Position numbers and translations under genes: made by a program. This document shows, piece by piece, positions 1 through 11,607 of a DNA stretch of 64,000 bases. The notes under the pieces are model-generated. The model did no database searches. It was not told the origin of the DNA and saw only the letters and a program-made list of their open reading frames with translations. Each line of letters starts with the position of its first letter. Position 1 is the first letter of the stretch. Origin of the DNA: Siphonodentalium dalli (taxonomy: Eukaryota > Mollusca > Scaphopoda > Gadilida > Siphonodentaliidae). The stretch spans positions 215,172,373 through 215,236,372 of the forward strand of contig CP136061.1 of NCBI GenBank assembly GCA_032622095.1. The letters are read 5' to 3'.

Positions 1-600
1 CTTAACCTCCTTCAACATTTTGACATACCTTGCTTCATTGAAATAGATAATTTGTGCACAATTGATCAACTAATGGTGTTTCTGTCTTGTATCCCATTGC
101 ATGTTGTTGAGAAGATAAGTGACCTTAATGCATTTGTCTTGTTCACAACACGCAGTAGTGTTAACATGTGGAAACTCTATCATAAACGCCTTAAATAAAT
201 TACAGATGCGAACACGATCACTGTCACGTGACGTATTACTCCATGACCTCTATATTGTCCCTTGCCTTTTCAACATATAAACACCAACAGCCCTCCTCCA
301 CCCACCCCGTCCACATGCGATCCCAAATTTTGATTGGATCTCCCAAAGCCTTATATAAAGACCACAATGTTTATTGATCTACCACAATGAACGAGCAGCT
401 TTAAACAAGAAAACCATAGTCAGAAATGGTAACGCCACCAATATCATATTATTAGCCATAAATATAAATTATAGTACAATTATTCTATAAACTAGCTTTC
501 AAATTTTATGTGGGAAATTTGCATACTTCCATATTTCAAGTTTTCCCGTTTCTCGTGTCATACATTACTTTCTTCAAACTGTCTTCTTTATTACACAAGC
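1..600. other. Non-coding, no recognised feature
   Basis: AT-rich sequence with no domain-bearing frame and no clear tandem or inverted repeat seen. Confidence 0.5.
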
Positions 601-604
601 TGAT

Positions 605-1165
605 GGGCCCGACTTCGCCCGGCCTGTTTCCCCATCTGATTTCCGGTGAAAGACGCGATTTGACCTTCAATTGACTATTTCGAAAGTCAAGGTCAGGTCA
701 GGGGCATGATTTGACCCGTCCAAAACACCCCACCCGGAGAAAAGTACCCCTAGGTATAAAATTTCGTCGAAATCCGTCCGTTTTACCCCACTTGACCTTT
801 AATGAACAATTTTGAAGGTCAAGGTAAGGTCGGAGTCATGATTTGACTCGTCCAAAACACTCCCCCGACAAAAGCACCCATAGGTATCAAATTTCGTCAA
901 AATCCATCCGTTTTATCCGATTTTACCTTTGATTGACCACATTGAAGGTCAAGGTCACGCCGAGGTCACGAATTGACCCGTTCAAACTCTCCCCGGAGAA
1001 AAGTATCCCTAGGTATCAAATTTCGCCGAAATTTGTCCGTTTTACCCAAATTTACCTTGCGTTGACAGTTTTAAAGGTCAAGGTCAGGTCGGGGTCACGC
1101 CCAAAACACTTCCCGGACACAAATAGCCATAAGTATCAAATTACGTTGAAATCTATGGAAAGCCG
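605..1165 (+). repeat. Four-unit ~131-bp tandem repeat with TCAAGGTCA-like motifs
   Basis: Anchor sequences (GTCAAGGTCA or GTCAAGGTAA, then GACCCGTCCAAAACAC or a close variant, then AGGTATCAAATTTCG) recur at about 680, 813, 944 and 1073, giving periods of 129-131 bp. Each unit carries an extended nuclear-receptor half-site-like motif (TCAAGGTCA or one mismatch), usually with further GGTCA copies nearby. A 78-residue open frame at 933-1169 is a by-product. Confidence 0.75.
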
Positions 1166-1179
1166 ATGAGGACATGTTG

Positions 1180-1610
1180 GTTGCTAATTGCTAGATATAC
1201 GACGCGGTATTTTAAAGGTGTCTCAAACTAGGAGATAGTAGTATTCTGCGATTCAAATGGTGATGAATTGTAGTATTTTATTCAAATTTTATGGCATAAA
1301 TTGTTATTAAAACCGTATATACTATAAAAAAAAATGAATGACTCGAAAATTAAGTGGGCCTTTAAACAAAGTCACAATTGCAGTTAGGCTCATCTCATAC
1401 TCGTCCATTCAGCGATATTCTGCTGCGCAGTTTGTTATAGCCTCCAGTATTCATTGAGCGTTATAGCCCCAACTGTTATAATTCGCCTTTAGCAGGCGTA
1501 CTTTTGCCTCAGATTATTGAGATATTAGGGCACACGTAATCACATTAAATAGCATGGAAACATAGCAATTATGTGGGCTGCTTGGCGTGAATATGTAATG
1601 AGAAATAAGG
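1180..1610. repeat. Dispersed repeat end (AAGTGGGCCTTTAAAC family)
   Basis: About 1225-1375 is similar to 33070-33203, sharing ATGGTGATGAATT, TTATTAAAACCG and AAAATTAAGTGGG. It ends in the same TIR-like sequence as 29951-29975. No partner end was found here, so this is a fragment. The rest shows no feature. Confidence 0.5.
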
Positions 1611-1616
1611 TCATAC

Positions 1617-2400
1617 GTAATGACATTAAACTCAAGAAAACCCGCGAAAACAAAACAAAATCACATTTAATGTTTTAAGTTATTTCCTTCATGAAAAGAA
1701 TCTTCGTGATAATGAACCCTCTCAATACTTTAGAATAGAGAATTAACCTTAAAATAACAAAAACCTTCGGAGCACAGAACCTTCGGAATAACGAACCTTC
1801 GGATTTGTGAACTTTCGGAATAGCGAACATTCAGAGAAATTTCGGAATAGTGGACCTTCGGGATAGTGAACCTTCGGAATAGAGACATGCCCCCCAATAT
1901 TCATATTATATGCCCAGAGTTCAAAGGTATGGAACCATAAAATTCTAAATTTGGCCCTTAAAATATTGAACTCCAAATTGGAGCCCACACAGAACATCAC
2001 TTAAGTCAACTGTACCTGTGTCATGTCCCAATGCTGGAGGGCCCATATATACCACAACATTCATATTATATGCCAAGAATTCAACGGTATGGGCCCACGT
2101 AATAACATTAAATCTCAAGAAAACCCGCGAAAACAAAACAAAATCACATTTAATGTTCTAAGTTAAGTTATTTCCTCCTGTATCTGTAATGGGTATGCGC
2201 GCAGGATCAGTTCGGATGTGAGCGCACACTCCATAAAAAGAATCTTTGTGAAAATGAACCCTCTCAAATTAGTCTCAATACTTAAGAAAATAGAATTAAC
2301 CTAAAAATAACAAAATCCTTCGGAATAGAGAACCTTCGGAATAGCGGACCTTCGGGATAGCTAACCTTCATAATAGAAACATGTCCCCACACCGGTGACG
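1617..2400. repeat. Diverged local duplication with TTCGGAATAG-rich tails
   Basis: The segment at about 1617-1885 recurs at about 2098-2395. Shared blocks are CAAGAAAACCCGCGAAAAC and AAATCACATTTAATGTT, followed by AACCTTCGGAATAG-type short repeats. Between them, ATTCATATTATATGCC and a following GGTATGG are also duplicated (1898 and 2060). No coding signal. Confidence 0.65.
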
Positions 2401-2818
2401 TAAACACATGTGCTAATCTTTGTCGTACTATCGTAACTATCGGTATGATTTATACTCAAGTACGAATTAACCATAATACAATCGCCCAGCAGTGGATTAT
2501 CGATCGACCACACAATATGAAAAACTCTACACCAGTGTACACCACTGTGTGGCGTAATAATTAGTGTGGACAAAACGTTGGTCCCTATATATTAGGACAT
2601 GCAACATTCTAGTCAAAATGGTTAAACTGTCTCAAATTCTTACTGTATCTGACCATATACATGTATGCTCATCTTTTTATGTCAATTGTCCGCCATGACT
2701 ATACCGTTTACACTTGCGTGTATGTTCGATTGCATGCACGCACGTACTACGAACGAGCGTGTGTGTGGGTCTATGTACGTGTGTGTATGTATAATGTGTA
2801 TGTATGCATGTGCGTATG
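2400..2818. other. Non-coding, TG-rich simple sequence at the right end
   Basis: No gene seen. From about 2715 the sequence is an irregular (TG)n/GTATG simple repeat that directly precedes the candidate transposon end at 2819. Confidence 0.5.
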
Positions 2819-5800
2819 TACACTCTTAAAACGACTGTGTGGTAGAACCACACAATTACCACACAGTTTGTGTAGCCATTTGATCGACAACAACATTGTG
2901 TGGTGAATTGTGTGGCAAATGACCACACATCTGTTGTGTGGTGGTGGCGAACATACTGTGTGGATCGACCAAAACAACTTGTTCTTTGTAGGCACACATT
3001 AAATGTGTGCTAAGTTGCGCACAAGATTGTGTGGATGCAGATGAACAGTTTATGTGTGGTAACTGACCTACAAAGTTGTGTAGTTGACACACACAAAGAT
3101 GTTTGGGTCCAGCACATGTATTTGTTCGTTGAATGGACACAAATATGTTTGCACTAAGGAAACAATATGTTCGCCGCTACCACACACGTTTGTATTGTTA
3201 TTGTACACAATGTTGTTGGGTGAGACTACACATATGTGTTAATCACATGCGTACACATATGTGTGGTTGATCCAAACAATAGTGTTCACCGCCATTACAC
3301 TATTTTGTATTGTTCTTGTACACAATGCTGTTGGGCAAGACAACACATATGTGTTCATTACATGTGTACAAAATCTACAAATTTGTGTGATCGATCCAAA
3401 CAATAGGCTGCTAATCCTGCAAAAAAAAATCATATTCAACGAAGAGTGTTTACCGATATTTATTGGCCAAACATATAGTTCGGCTATCGTTGGAGCTTTT
3501 TTTCCCGCCATACATATGAAATGTTATAGTCTACTGATGCTTGACGTGCGGCGCTGGACGTTTTCGAATATTAACTTATCAAACAGCAAACATGCATATC
3601 CCGGGGGTCCGCGGCCTTCTTTTGTGTACACAGCAGAAATCGTGATTGTCGAATGATATAGTATAGCTATAGTCTTTAATTTCAATAATACAAAGACACA
3701 AAACAAACAGCCGTTTAACACATTCACGTAATATTTTGGTCATCCTTTAAACTATAAGCGTGCATGTTTCAGTTCCATTAATGGGTTTCACATCAATAAC
3801 TAGAATTTTCCTTCAACTTGAATGTATTGGAACAATTCGAAAGTCAGTCTCTGCTATATATACATATATATTGCTACTGGTTGGCTGTCTTACATCAGAC
3901 TCACCCTCACGTGTGTAGAAGAACAAGCTCTAAAACTAACTGAAGCTTTCTGAGATCCCTTGAACTATACAAGAAAATTAAGGGCTCCAAAGAGGATAGT
4001 CTTTTTGAATGTAATCGCCTCTTGCACAGAAACCAAACTACAGCACATGACATCATATGTATACCAAAATCATTGATTGTGGAATTTGTGTCTAACTCAT
4101 ACATTCCACCGTGGTTCTTGGTTGGTTGATTATAGTTTATCTGCGTCGTTGACAAGGCAGCCATGTCCATATCTTGTTATTTACATCGACGTTACACCGC
4201 GTGACCGCCATGATTTCACCATTGAACCTGTAAGCAGAGAAGTTATTTTGTTTATAACATGCCATTGGGAATATTATTTACAGTATACATTGTATGTACA
4301 TCTATAACAGTATTATAATTCATACATTAAAGAGCGCATTTTCAGAAAGGAATATAGTTTTTGAATGATACTAAATATATACATGTACTACTCATTATAG
4401 CTTCACATAATGAATGTTCGGACAATTTATAAATATATTTTACTTTATCTATATGGCCAGATCGATGCCTCATTAAGCGCAATCTTGACACGGGAAATTT
4501 GCAATTTTACATAAGGAATTGTAGCTATATATAACACAATACATTCATATATATGGATTATAATATGAGAAACATGGCGAGTTTGAAAATAAGCCCCCCA
4601 CCCCTTTTTTATAGTATAAACGATAACTCTTCACCATGTACGTCACTTAGTCCAAATGCTAATAATACTTTAATGACACATCTCACTATTCTGCAGTATT
4701 TATAATTTTAGATTATTTCTAAGTTCATTATTTGCTATGACATTTATTGAATGACATAATATTCTTCACAATTTAAAGTTTTGGACACAAACGGTGGCTA
4801 CATATGTATTAGATATACGACATCACCCCCCCCCCCGGGCCCCTCCCTCGGTAACCAAATTTACGCAAGTTATACATAGCAGAGGAGCCAAATTATGCAT
4901 GCTAATTTTTCACATCGTCTTGGTAAACCACCAATATAATTGACAAATAAATACCCCATCCACCCAACAATTTGTTTCCCTTGGTACATTGATCGTCCAT
5001 TGTGGTATTTCAAGGTTTATTGCAACAGTGATGCTCATCGTATTCAAATGAAATTAATTTGAAACACCAATTTCACACATTTTGTGTGATTCCGGGTGCC
5101 ACATGTCATATAGAACTTCGTAGTATGCGACTAGGGCATTTCAGTGACAGCCACAAGTCTCATTCATGGACGCGGCTCAGTGGTCGCCGTTGGGGGGGGG
5201 GGGGGTGTCCACCTTCAAAATCAAACAAAGAGAACATTTTCAACCTATTATAATGCATGTGGTGTAAAATTTAGTAAATTTTACCGAGGTTTGGGATAGG
5301 GTTATAGACACACCCTTCCCAATATCCGCCCTGTCGCCACGTCACTGGTCTCAGTATATATTTCCTCTCATCTGCATTCCATATAAACACAAAAAACGTC
5401 GTTACTTTATCAACATGAGAACCTTACCGTGCAAAATAATAAAATTGTGGTTCTGGTTTAAAGCACGCTGTATAATATATAGTGTGTATGTGATGAACAC
5501 ACATTTGTTCAGTAAATGTCTTCACCACACAGTTGAATTTGTCAATTTACATAAAGACAATTTTCGAGCAGGTTTTGTGCTTCGGAAAGATGTGTATCAT
5601 ATAGACTACAGAAACAACAGATAAACCCAGATAAACGCACAACTCTAAAATGTAAATATATGACTATGCGACAGGGAATTGATGAATCAGAAAATCCAAA
5701 TCAAGTTTATTATTTCGTTCAATCATGTTTTATACAAAATAGATACGGAAATTCTCACAAAGGTGAATATCTTGCCAATTTAAATATAATCTTACCTTAA

Positions 5801-6105
5801 CTATAGAAATAATCGAAGAGACCGACCAATATATCGAATTTCGAGATCCACCACAATCAACAAGACTCCATGTGTACACTTTACGGCAGCCTGTGAGCCT
5901 GTTCGAAACAACGACGCGCGCGTGACCACCACGTGAAATTTAAAAAAACCGACGTCACATACAAATATGTGTGGTGATGTACACATATATGTGTGGATAT
6001 TGGGTGATACACACATATGTGTGTATTGTGTACACATTTATGTTCAGATAATGCCTCCACACAGTCACTGTGTGGAAGCTGCCACACAGTCCTTTTTACA
6101 GTGTA
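2819..6105. mobile_element. Candidate 3.3-kb non-autonomous TIR element with TGTGTGG subterminal repeats
   Basis: The left end TACACTCTTAAAACGACTGT is matched by the reverse complement of the right end, TACACTGTAAAAAGGACTGT, with three mismatches; both continue with GTGG and a downstream CCACACA. Inside each end lie clusters of TGTGTGG/CCACACA (2838-3090, extending to about 3400, and 5965-6090), as subterminal transposase-binding repeats often do. Both flanks are TG-rich simple sequence and the target duplication is unclear, though GTATGT occurs on both sides. The interior (3430-5940) has no transposase frame and no recognised gene. The termini recall hAT elements, but the superfamily is not proven. 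Confidence 0.5.
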
Positions 6106-6417
6106 GGTATGTGTGGGTATATGTACAAGGGCGTGTGTACGTGAGTATCTAAGGGTGGTTGTGGTGTGTATGTGTGCATCCAGAAATAAAGGTGAAATTT
6201 CTCATGCATTGGCATTTTCCACCACCTACCCCATACCCGCCCGCCCTGATATATGTATAGTTCATTATTTTTTGCAGAAATTTGTGGTGTGAATCTTTAG
6301 ACATGCCCGTTATTTCTTAAAAAGTGACTTTTAACTGAATAACGGGAGTAGTTAGAGTTATTGTTCTTTGTGCCCTTACTATAAAATGTATTAGACGGTC
6401 GTATCGCGTGCTCACCT
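6106..6417. other. Non-coding, no recognised feature
   Basis: Starts in TG-rich simple repeat, then AT-rich unique-looking sequence. No gene seen. Confidence 0.4.
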
Positions 6418-6702
6418 TTAACCCTTCCATGACTATAGAGCTTCCTGAAAGTTTTAGAAAACCCTGTGCCATTGTACTATAGCTCTTATATATGTGACGC
6501 TCCCATATATATATGGAGCTTCGCATAATTAAGAGAATACATTGCATGGCCTAACAATATCTACATTGACCTTGAAATTCAGAGCCTTCTGTTATATATG
6601 CGAGTCTCCTATCTGGAGCCTCACATATATATAGATAAGAGAATGCACTGGCACATGGTATGTAAGGCTGCACCAGCGCAGCTCTCGCCATGAAAGAGCT
6701 AA
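6418..6702. mobile_element. TTAA-type hairpin MITE, CATGACTGGAGC family, degraded copy
   Basis: The left end TTAACCCTTCCATGACTA and right end GCAGCTCTCGCCATGAAAG match the better-preserved copies at 24613-24880 and 22400-22900. It contains two degenerate copies of the TTATATATGCGAG hairpin module (about 6471-6546 and 6584-6648). No coding capacity. Confidence 0.7.
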
Positions 6703-6959
6703 CACATCCCAGTTATCAAACTAAGTCGATACATACACGAGATGTAATATACAGACTCTATACTTTTAAAGATCCACTAACCGCCCTAAATTACTACATC
6801 TTCGGTTTGTGGATGAAAAACTATTTGAGTTTAGTCGAGGAAACCACCCTCCAATTAAGCTCATTTATATTAGATATCGATTTTTGAATTCAATTTATTT
6901 TCTACACCTCGAATTGTTGTCAGCCTAGCAACCATTCCACCGGAAATATACACTGACAC

Positions 6960-7037
6960 GCGCGGACACCGCCACGAGAGGATGGGATGTCACGCATGCG
7001 CGGACACCGTAACGAGAGTTTGGGATGTCACGCATGC
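6960..7037. repeat. Two-copy 38-bp tandem repeat
   Basis: GCGCGGACACCG followed by ACGAGAG and TGGGATGTCACGCAT occurs twice in direct succession. The stretch 6703-6959 before it holds no recognised gene. Confidence 0.75.
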
Positions 7038-7061
7038 AATGTCGCATTTAGCGGTGGCTTG

Positions 7062-7157
7062 CACAGGTCCCTGGGGAAAATACTAAAATACCAATATAGA
7101 TTATACACTGGTATAGTCTATATTGGTATTTTAGTATTGTATCCCCAGGGGCTTGTG
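7062..7157. mobile_element. Short palindromic MITE (CCCCTGGGGAAAA type)
   Basis: An almost complete hairpin: the arm with CCTGGGGAAAATACTAAAAT and CCAATATAGA is mirrored by TATTGGTATTTTAGTA and CCCCAGGGG. A second copy lies at 33205-33298 and a partial one at 10582-10642. Confidence 0.75.
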
Positions 7158-8190
7158 GTGGCTTGGTGATTGGGAAATATGATTTTCCGAATAAAAGACG
7201 ACGAAAGTTCTTGCCAGAAACAAGATTGGCATAATCTTGTGATATATAGTTGGCATGCGGATATATAGGTTTACTAGCAGGGTTACCCGGCGTTGCCCAG
7301 GTTAATGTATGCTGTGGATATTTGTTGGGAATAGAGAATGCTCTTGCTTAAAGTGTTATACGTTTTCTCATAAATTGTATATTCAAATAGCATCACAACA
7401 CATGATTATTACAGTCATGGAATATAAGTAGTGGCTCACCTTGTTAATTGTCATTCTGTTTATCTAATCGCGATTAATCCGTTCCACCAATAATGAAGTA
7501 TTTATTTATTTACAAATGCGTATACATTAGACGTTATAATATGATACATGAACATCATAAACACATTAGTTCGATAAAAGATGATAATTGGGTTTTACAT
7601 ATTGAGATGTATCAATCAATCTAGTGGGTTGAACTAAGATCTCGATGACACCTGGCTATCATATCTCCACGAAGATACAGATGTTTCAAAGAAATTCCCA
7701 GGTGCTCATCTGTTCATGGTGCTATATATTGGCTAAATATTCTTAGTTTAAACGAAATGTTGCTTCACACATATATCAGCTACATGTGCCAGGCACAGAG
7801 CGAGATTTTGAGTTGTTTATGTCAGTCGATGAGTCTGTTCTAAAACCCTTGTCAGATGTCAGTATTGGTAGGATCCTGAAAAGTCTTGTGATACTAACTG
7901 CATTTTCTTGTATATCAGAAGAAACTATATTTGACTGCACACTGTGACCACTAAATTTTGTTATTATATATATGCAATCCTCTGACGGTTCGAGGTCTCT
8001 CAGTTTGCACGAATATATGTATCTCTTCAATAGAATGATACATATACGTTTAATGCTTCTTCTAGTTATCTCTTTTTGCTAGCTCATTGTGTGAATGCCT
8101 TGATTGCCATTCCCATATAAATATGACTGTTAAGAAGATATAATTGTTCAAGTGACTTATGTGGGTCACCATATGTCGGGATTGTGAAAT
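7158..8190. other. Non-coding, no gene recognised
   Basis: AT-rich sequence. ACCCGGCGTTGCCCAGGTTA at about 7287 looks like the start of a dispersed repeat related to the tandem array that follows, but I cannot define its ends. Confidence 0.35.
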
Positions 8191-8429
8191 GTGAACGCCC
8201 AACTACTTAAAATGATATGGAGATGGCCTGGTGACTGTATATATCTTATATGTGGATATCGGCGAATAGCAAGAATTATCAATGATAGTGCATATCCGCT
8301 CGCCATCCGTGACGCAAACGACACCAAATGTGATTTAATTCATGGTATATCATTAGAGAAAAAAGTGTATGGATTTGGTGGAATTTGGTTTATTAAATCA
8401 ATTGTTGATGCAACGCTGACTCGAACAAC

Positions 8430-9895
8430 ACCATATTGAGAAGATGATTATGTATTCGTTTGGTGGAAATCAGCGACAAAACTATTTCACCATATTTTTT
8501 TAATTTCCCATCCCACCAACAGCGTCATTTTAGAAAATTTTAACCCGCACCATTATCTTCCTTGTTAAAAATTACCCCTCTTAGAACGCCTTGGTGCCAT
8601 TCGATTGTACCGCGAGAAGTTATATATAGAACGCACACAGACAGACAAAAAGACAGACAGACAGCACGCTTTTATTTCTTGTATCATTTGAGAAGAACGT
8701 GTCTGAATTTGATGGTAATTGGTACTAAACATATTTTGTATCAGTTTTGGTGACCCTCCCGTCCCTATTTCGGACTCAAGCTACACACACTAAGACTCAT
8801 TAGAGATTAGAGATGCATATATATGAAATTGGTGAAAATTGGCGAGTATACAAATTCGTATCAAAATTAAGGTCCCCATATATCTCACCCATAGGGCACC
8901 AATTTGGTGTATCTAAACCACACGATAAGATTCCTCGTATCACGGAGAAGAATATGTATCAATCTGGTGGAAATCGGCACTAAACATATAGATAATTTTT
9001 TTTTTCTCCCTCTCATCTCTATACGCCACTGACTCGAATGGCCCCACTTGTGACATCCTAAAACCACACGATTACACTCCTGATATCATGGAGATGATTG
9101 TTTATAAGTTTGGTGATAATCGGCGACTAAACAATTTTTTTTATCAAATTTGGTGCCAATCCCTCCCCTCCCCATCTCTCACACAAACAGCACCACTATG
9201 GCGTCTTTAAGTCACGATTAGATTCCTCGTATCATGGATAAGAACGTGTATCAATTTGGTGGAAATTGGCGCTAAAAAAATTGTGCATCAATTTTGGTGC
9301 CCCTGTCCCTTTCAATGCAACCCTGACTCGAATGAGGCCACATTTGACAGATAAAAGCCACACCATTAGACTCCTCATACCATGGGGGTGATTTTGTATA
9401 AGTGTGGTGGCAATCGGCGACTTATTATCAAAATTAGTGCCCACCCCCTCCCAATCTCTCATCCAAAAACAACAATTTGGCGTTGTTAAATCGCACAATT
9501 AGATTTCTTGTATCATGAAGAAGAATATATATAAATTTGGTGGAAATCGGCGCTAAAATTAGTTTTATCAATTTTGGTGCCCCTCTCCCCTTCCGTTCAT
9601 CCCTGGCTCAAACGACGCCACTTTTGACAAATTTAAACCACACCGTTGATTTTTCATATCATGGGGATGATTATATGTAAGTTTCGTGGCAATCGGCGAG
9701 AGAAAAAAAATCTGCCCCCCCCCCTTCCGGGCACCCCTGACGCGAACGGCGCGACTTTTGCCATATTTAAACCACGCCATTATATTCCTCATATTATGGG
9801 GATGATTATATATAAGTTTGGTGGCAATCGGCGACAAATTTTTTTTCTGCCCCTCCCCCTTTTCTGCCCCTGACAACAACGGCGTCACTTTAGAA
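8430..9895. repeat. Diverged ~145-bp tandem repeat with alternating A/B units
   Basis: Units are anchored by ATGATTATGTATAAGTTTGG-like sequence followed by GGNAATCGGCG. Anchors lie near 8442, 8946, 9090, 9236, 9383, 9518, 9664 and 9800, with spacings mostly 135-147 bp. Type A (GAAGAAtatgTATCAATTTG) and type B (GGGGATGATTATATATAAG) alternate A-B-A-B-A-B-B from 8946, suggesting an older dimer repeat of ~285 bp. Open frames on both strands here differ between units and are not conserved. Confidence 0.7.
8637..8667 (+). repeat. (ACAG)n microsatellite, interrupted
   Basis: ACACAGACAGAC runs with an AAAAG interruption, directly after TATATATAGAAC. The same junction (TCTATAGAACACAGACAG) recurs at 9980, so the microsatellite appears to be the tail of a dispersed repeat. 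Confidence 0.8.
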
Positions 9896-9989
9896 AATTC
9901 TAACCCCGACCATTATCTTTCTCGTAAAAAGCTACCCCTATTAGACCCCTTTGGCATCATCTAGATGGTCCCCTGTGAATTTCTATAGA

Positions 9990-9991
9990 AC

Positions 9992-10022
<31 letters not shown>
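9990..10022 (+). repeat. (ACAG)n microsatellite
   Basis: About eight ACAG units following a repeat end shared with 8562-8640 (TACCCCT, then AGAACNCC and TTGG, then TATAGAAC). Confidence 0.85.
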
Positions 10023-10433
10023 TTCGCAAATATAGATATAGATTATATGCTAAGCTATCAAATAGTAGTATTTTTGCATCAGATAAAAACCGTTATCCGT
10101 CTAGTGAGATATCGATATCTCACTCGTATCCATCCGCGCTAAAATTAAAAGTGATTCGGTTTCTTTACGGAAGACTGCTATAAGTCCCTGTCAGTGTTCA
10201 TGTTGAACAAATTGTAATATGTGATCAATTAATTTTTTGTGTTAAACATACTATATATGATGTAATCCCCTTTATTCCTCAACTAATCTGTCTGAAAAAA
10301 ATGGAACTATTTTTATATGCACTTGTAAGCTCATTTCCTTGGTTGTGCTTGGGTATACACATATGCAATTTTTACTCTTCTTTCGAGTTGAGCCATGGGC
10401 CAACTGAGCGGAGCATATAATAAACAGAACATC

Positions 10434-10560
10434 TACACGTTTTGGTTGGATATGGTTATTATCTCATTCCCGATGACCAAAAACAATTTCCACTCGTGGA
10501 AATTCATTTTTGTTTTGTCATCACTCATGATATAATTCCCATATCCAACAAAAAAGTGTA
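10434..10560. mobile_element. 127-bp palindromic MITE
   Basis: TACACGTTTTGGTTGGATAT at the left is mirrored by ATATCCAACAAAAAAGTGTA at the right. The arms continue inward through GATGACCAAAAACA and TGTTTTGTCATC, and meet at TTTCCACTCGTGGAAA. Possible TA target duplication. Confidence 0.7.
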
Positions 10561-10661
10561 TAGCCTCTATATAATCACAGACAGGTATCTGGGGAAAATA
10601 TTAAAATACTGCATGGTATAGTCTATATTGGTATTTTAGCCCGACCATTTCTGACGGAGGT

Positions 10662-11600
10662 ATGCCCCCTTTCGACTCATAATTTTCGCTATCGATAGAA
10701 AGGTTTTTTTTTAGGACTTACAATTAACTGTTTACTCTAGTAGAGACAATTGAAAGCGAAGTTTGCATGGTCCAATGACTGTTCCCAAAATAATTTGTTT
10801 GGTTTCTAAAAAGCCACTTGTCAAACATGTTTCGGGGTTGGCCAAGCGGCTTTTTATTTTATTACATATAATCCCCCAACAACCCATGTTTGCTATACAC
10901 CAGACAACCCTCTACACATAGGTAGAGCCCGGGCAGTCAAGTCATCATTGAAATAGACTAAATATAGTAAAATACGTGATTTGAATGAGAGTGCACTGGG
11001 ATGGATGTCTGCTATAACAATTTTGTAGTGTCGCAGTTATTAACATACACATGTATGCCTTGTTGCAAACCTCACTTGCAATAGTACATTTTACATGGCA
11101 GATTGCCAAGTTTCGCTTGATAGATCATAGTTACTACGTTTGTTGGTACATGTGTACCATACGTTCATAGTTTCGGAACAGGAACCATGCAGTCTATCCA
11201 CCTAGTGACCTGGATCGTGAATAGCGTGACAATAGACAGACATAATAATATGAGTCACGAGAACAATGGCAAACGACAGTTTTGATGCCAATATTCGTTC
11301 ATTTAGCATTTGTTTCTACGCTGCGATGAGCATTTTTTGTTTAAATGTACTATTACGCGCATGAAACACATAGCTAGAACGACCCACGTGTGTGAACTGG
11401 TTAACATTGTTGCAGGAGTTTGTTTTGACGCGATGTTATAACACGAGAACCCTAGGTTAAAGGGGGTGCACTCAGTATATATCTGTTCAGCATGAAGTAA
11501 CACCAAGAACTTTACCAATAAGCCTTATCACTGGTTCGCGATTTTCAAGATGGCCGATGGTTCCATATGGTCCGATTCCTAGCATTTTACCCAACACACC
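10662..11600. other. Non-coding, no recognised feature
   Basis: AT-rich sequence without convincing coding potential. I see no repeat with clear ends. Confidence 0.4.
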
Positions 11601-11607
11601 GGTAAAA

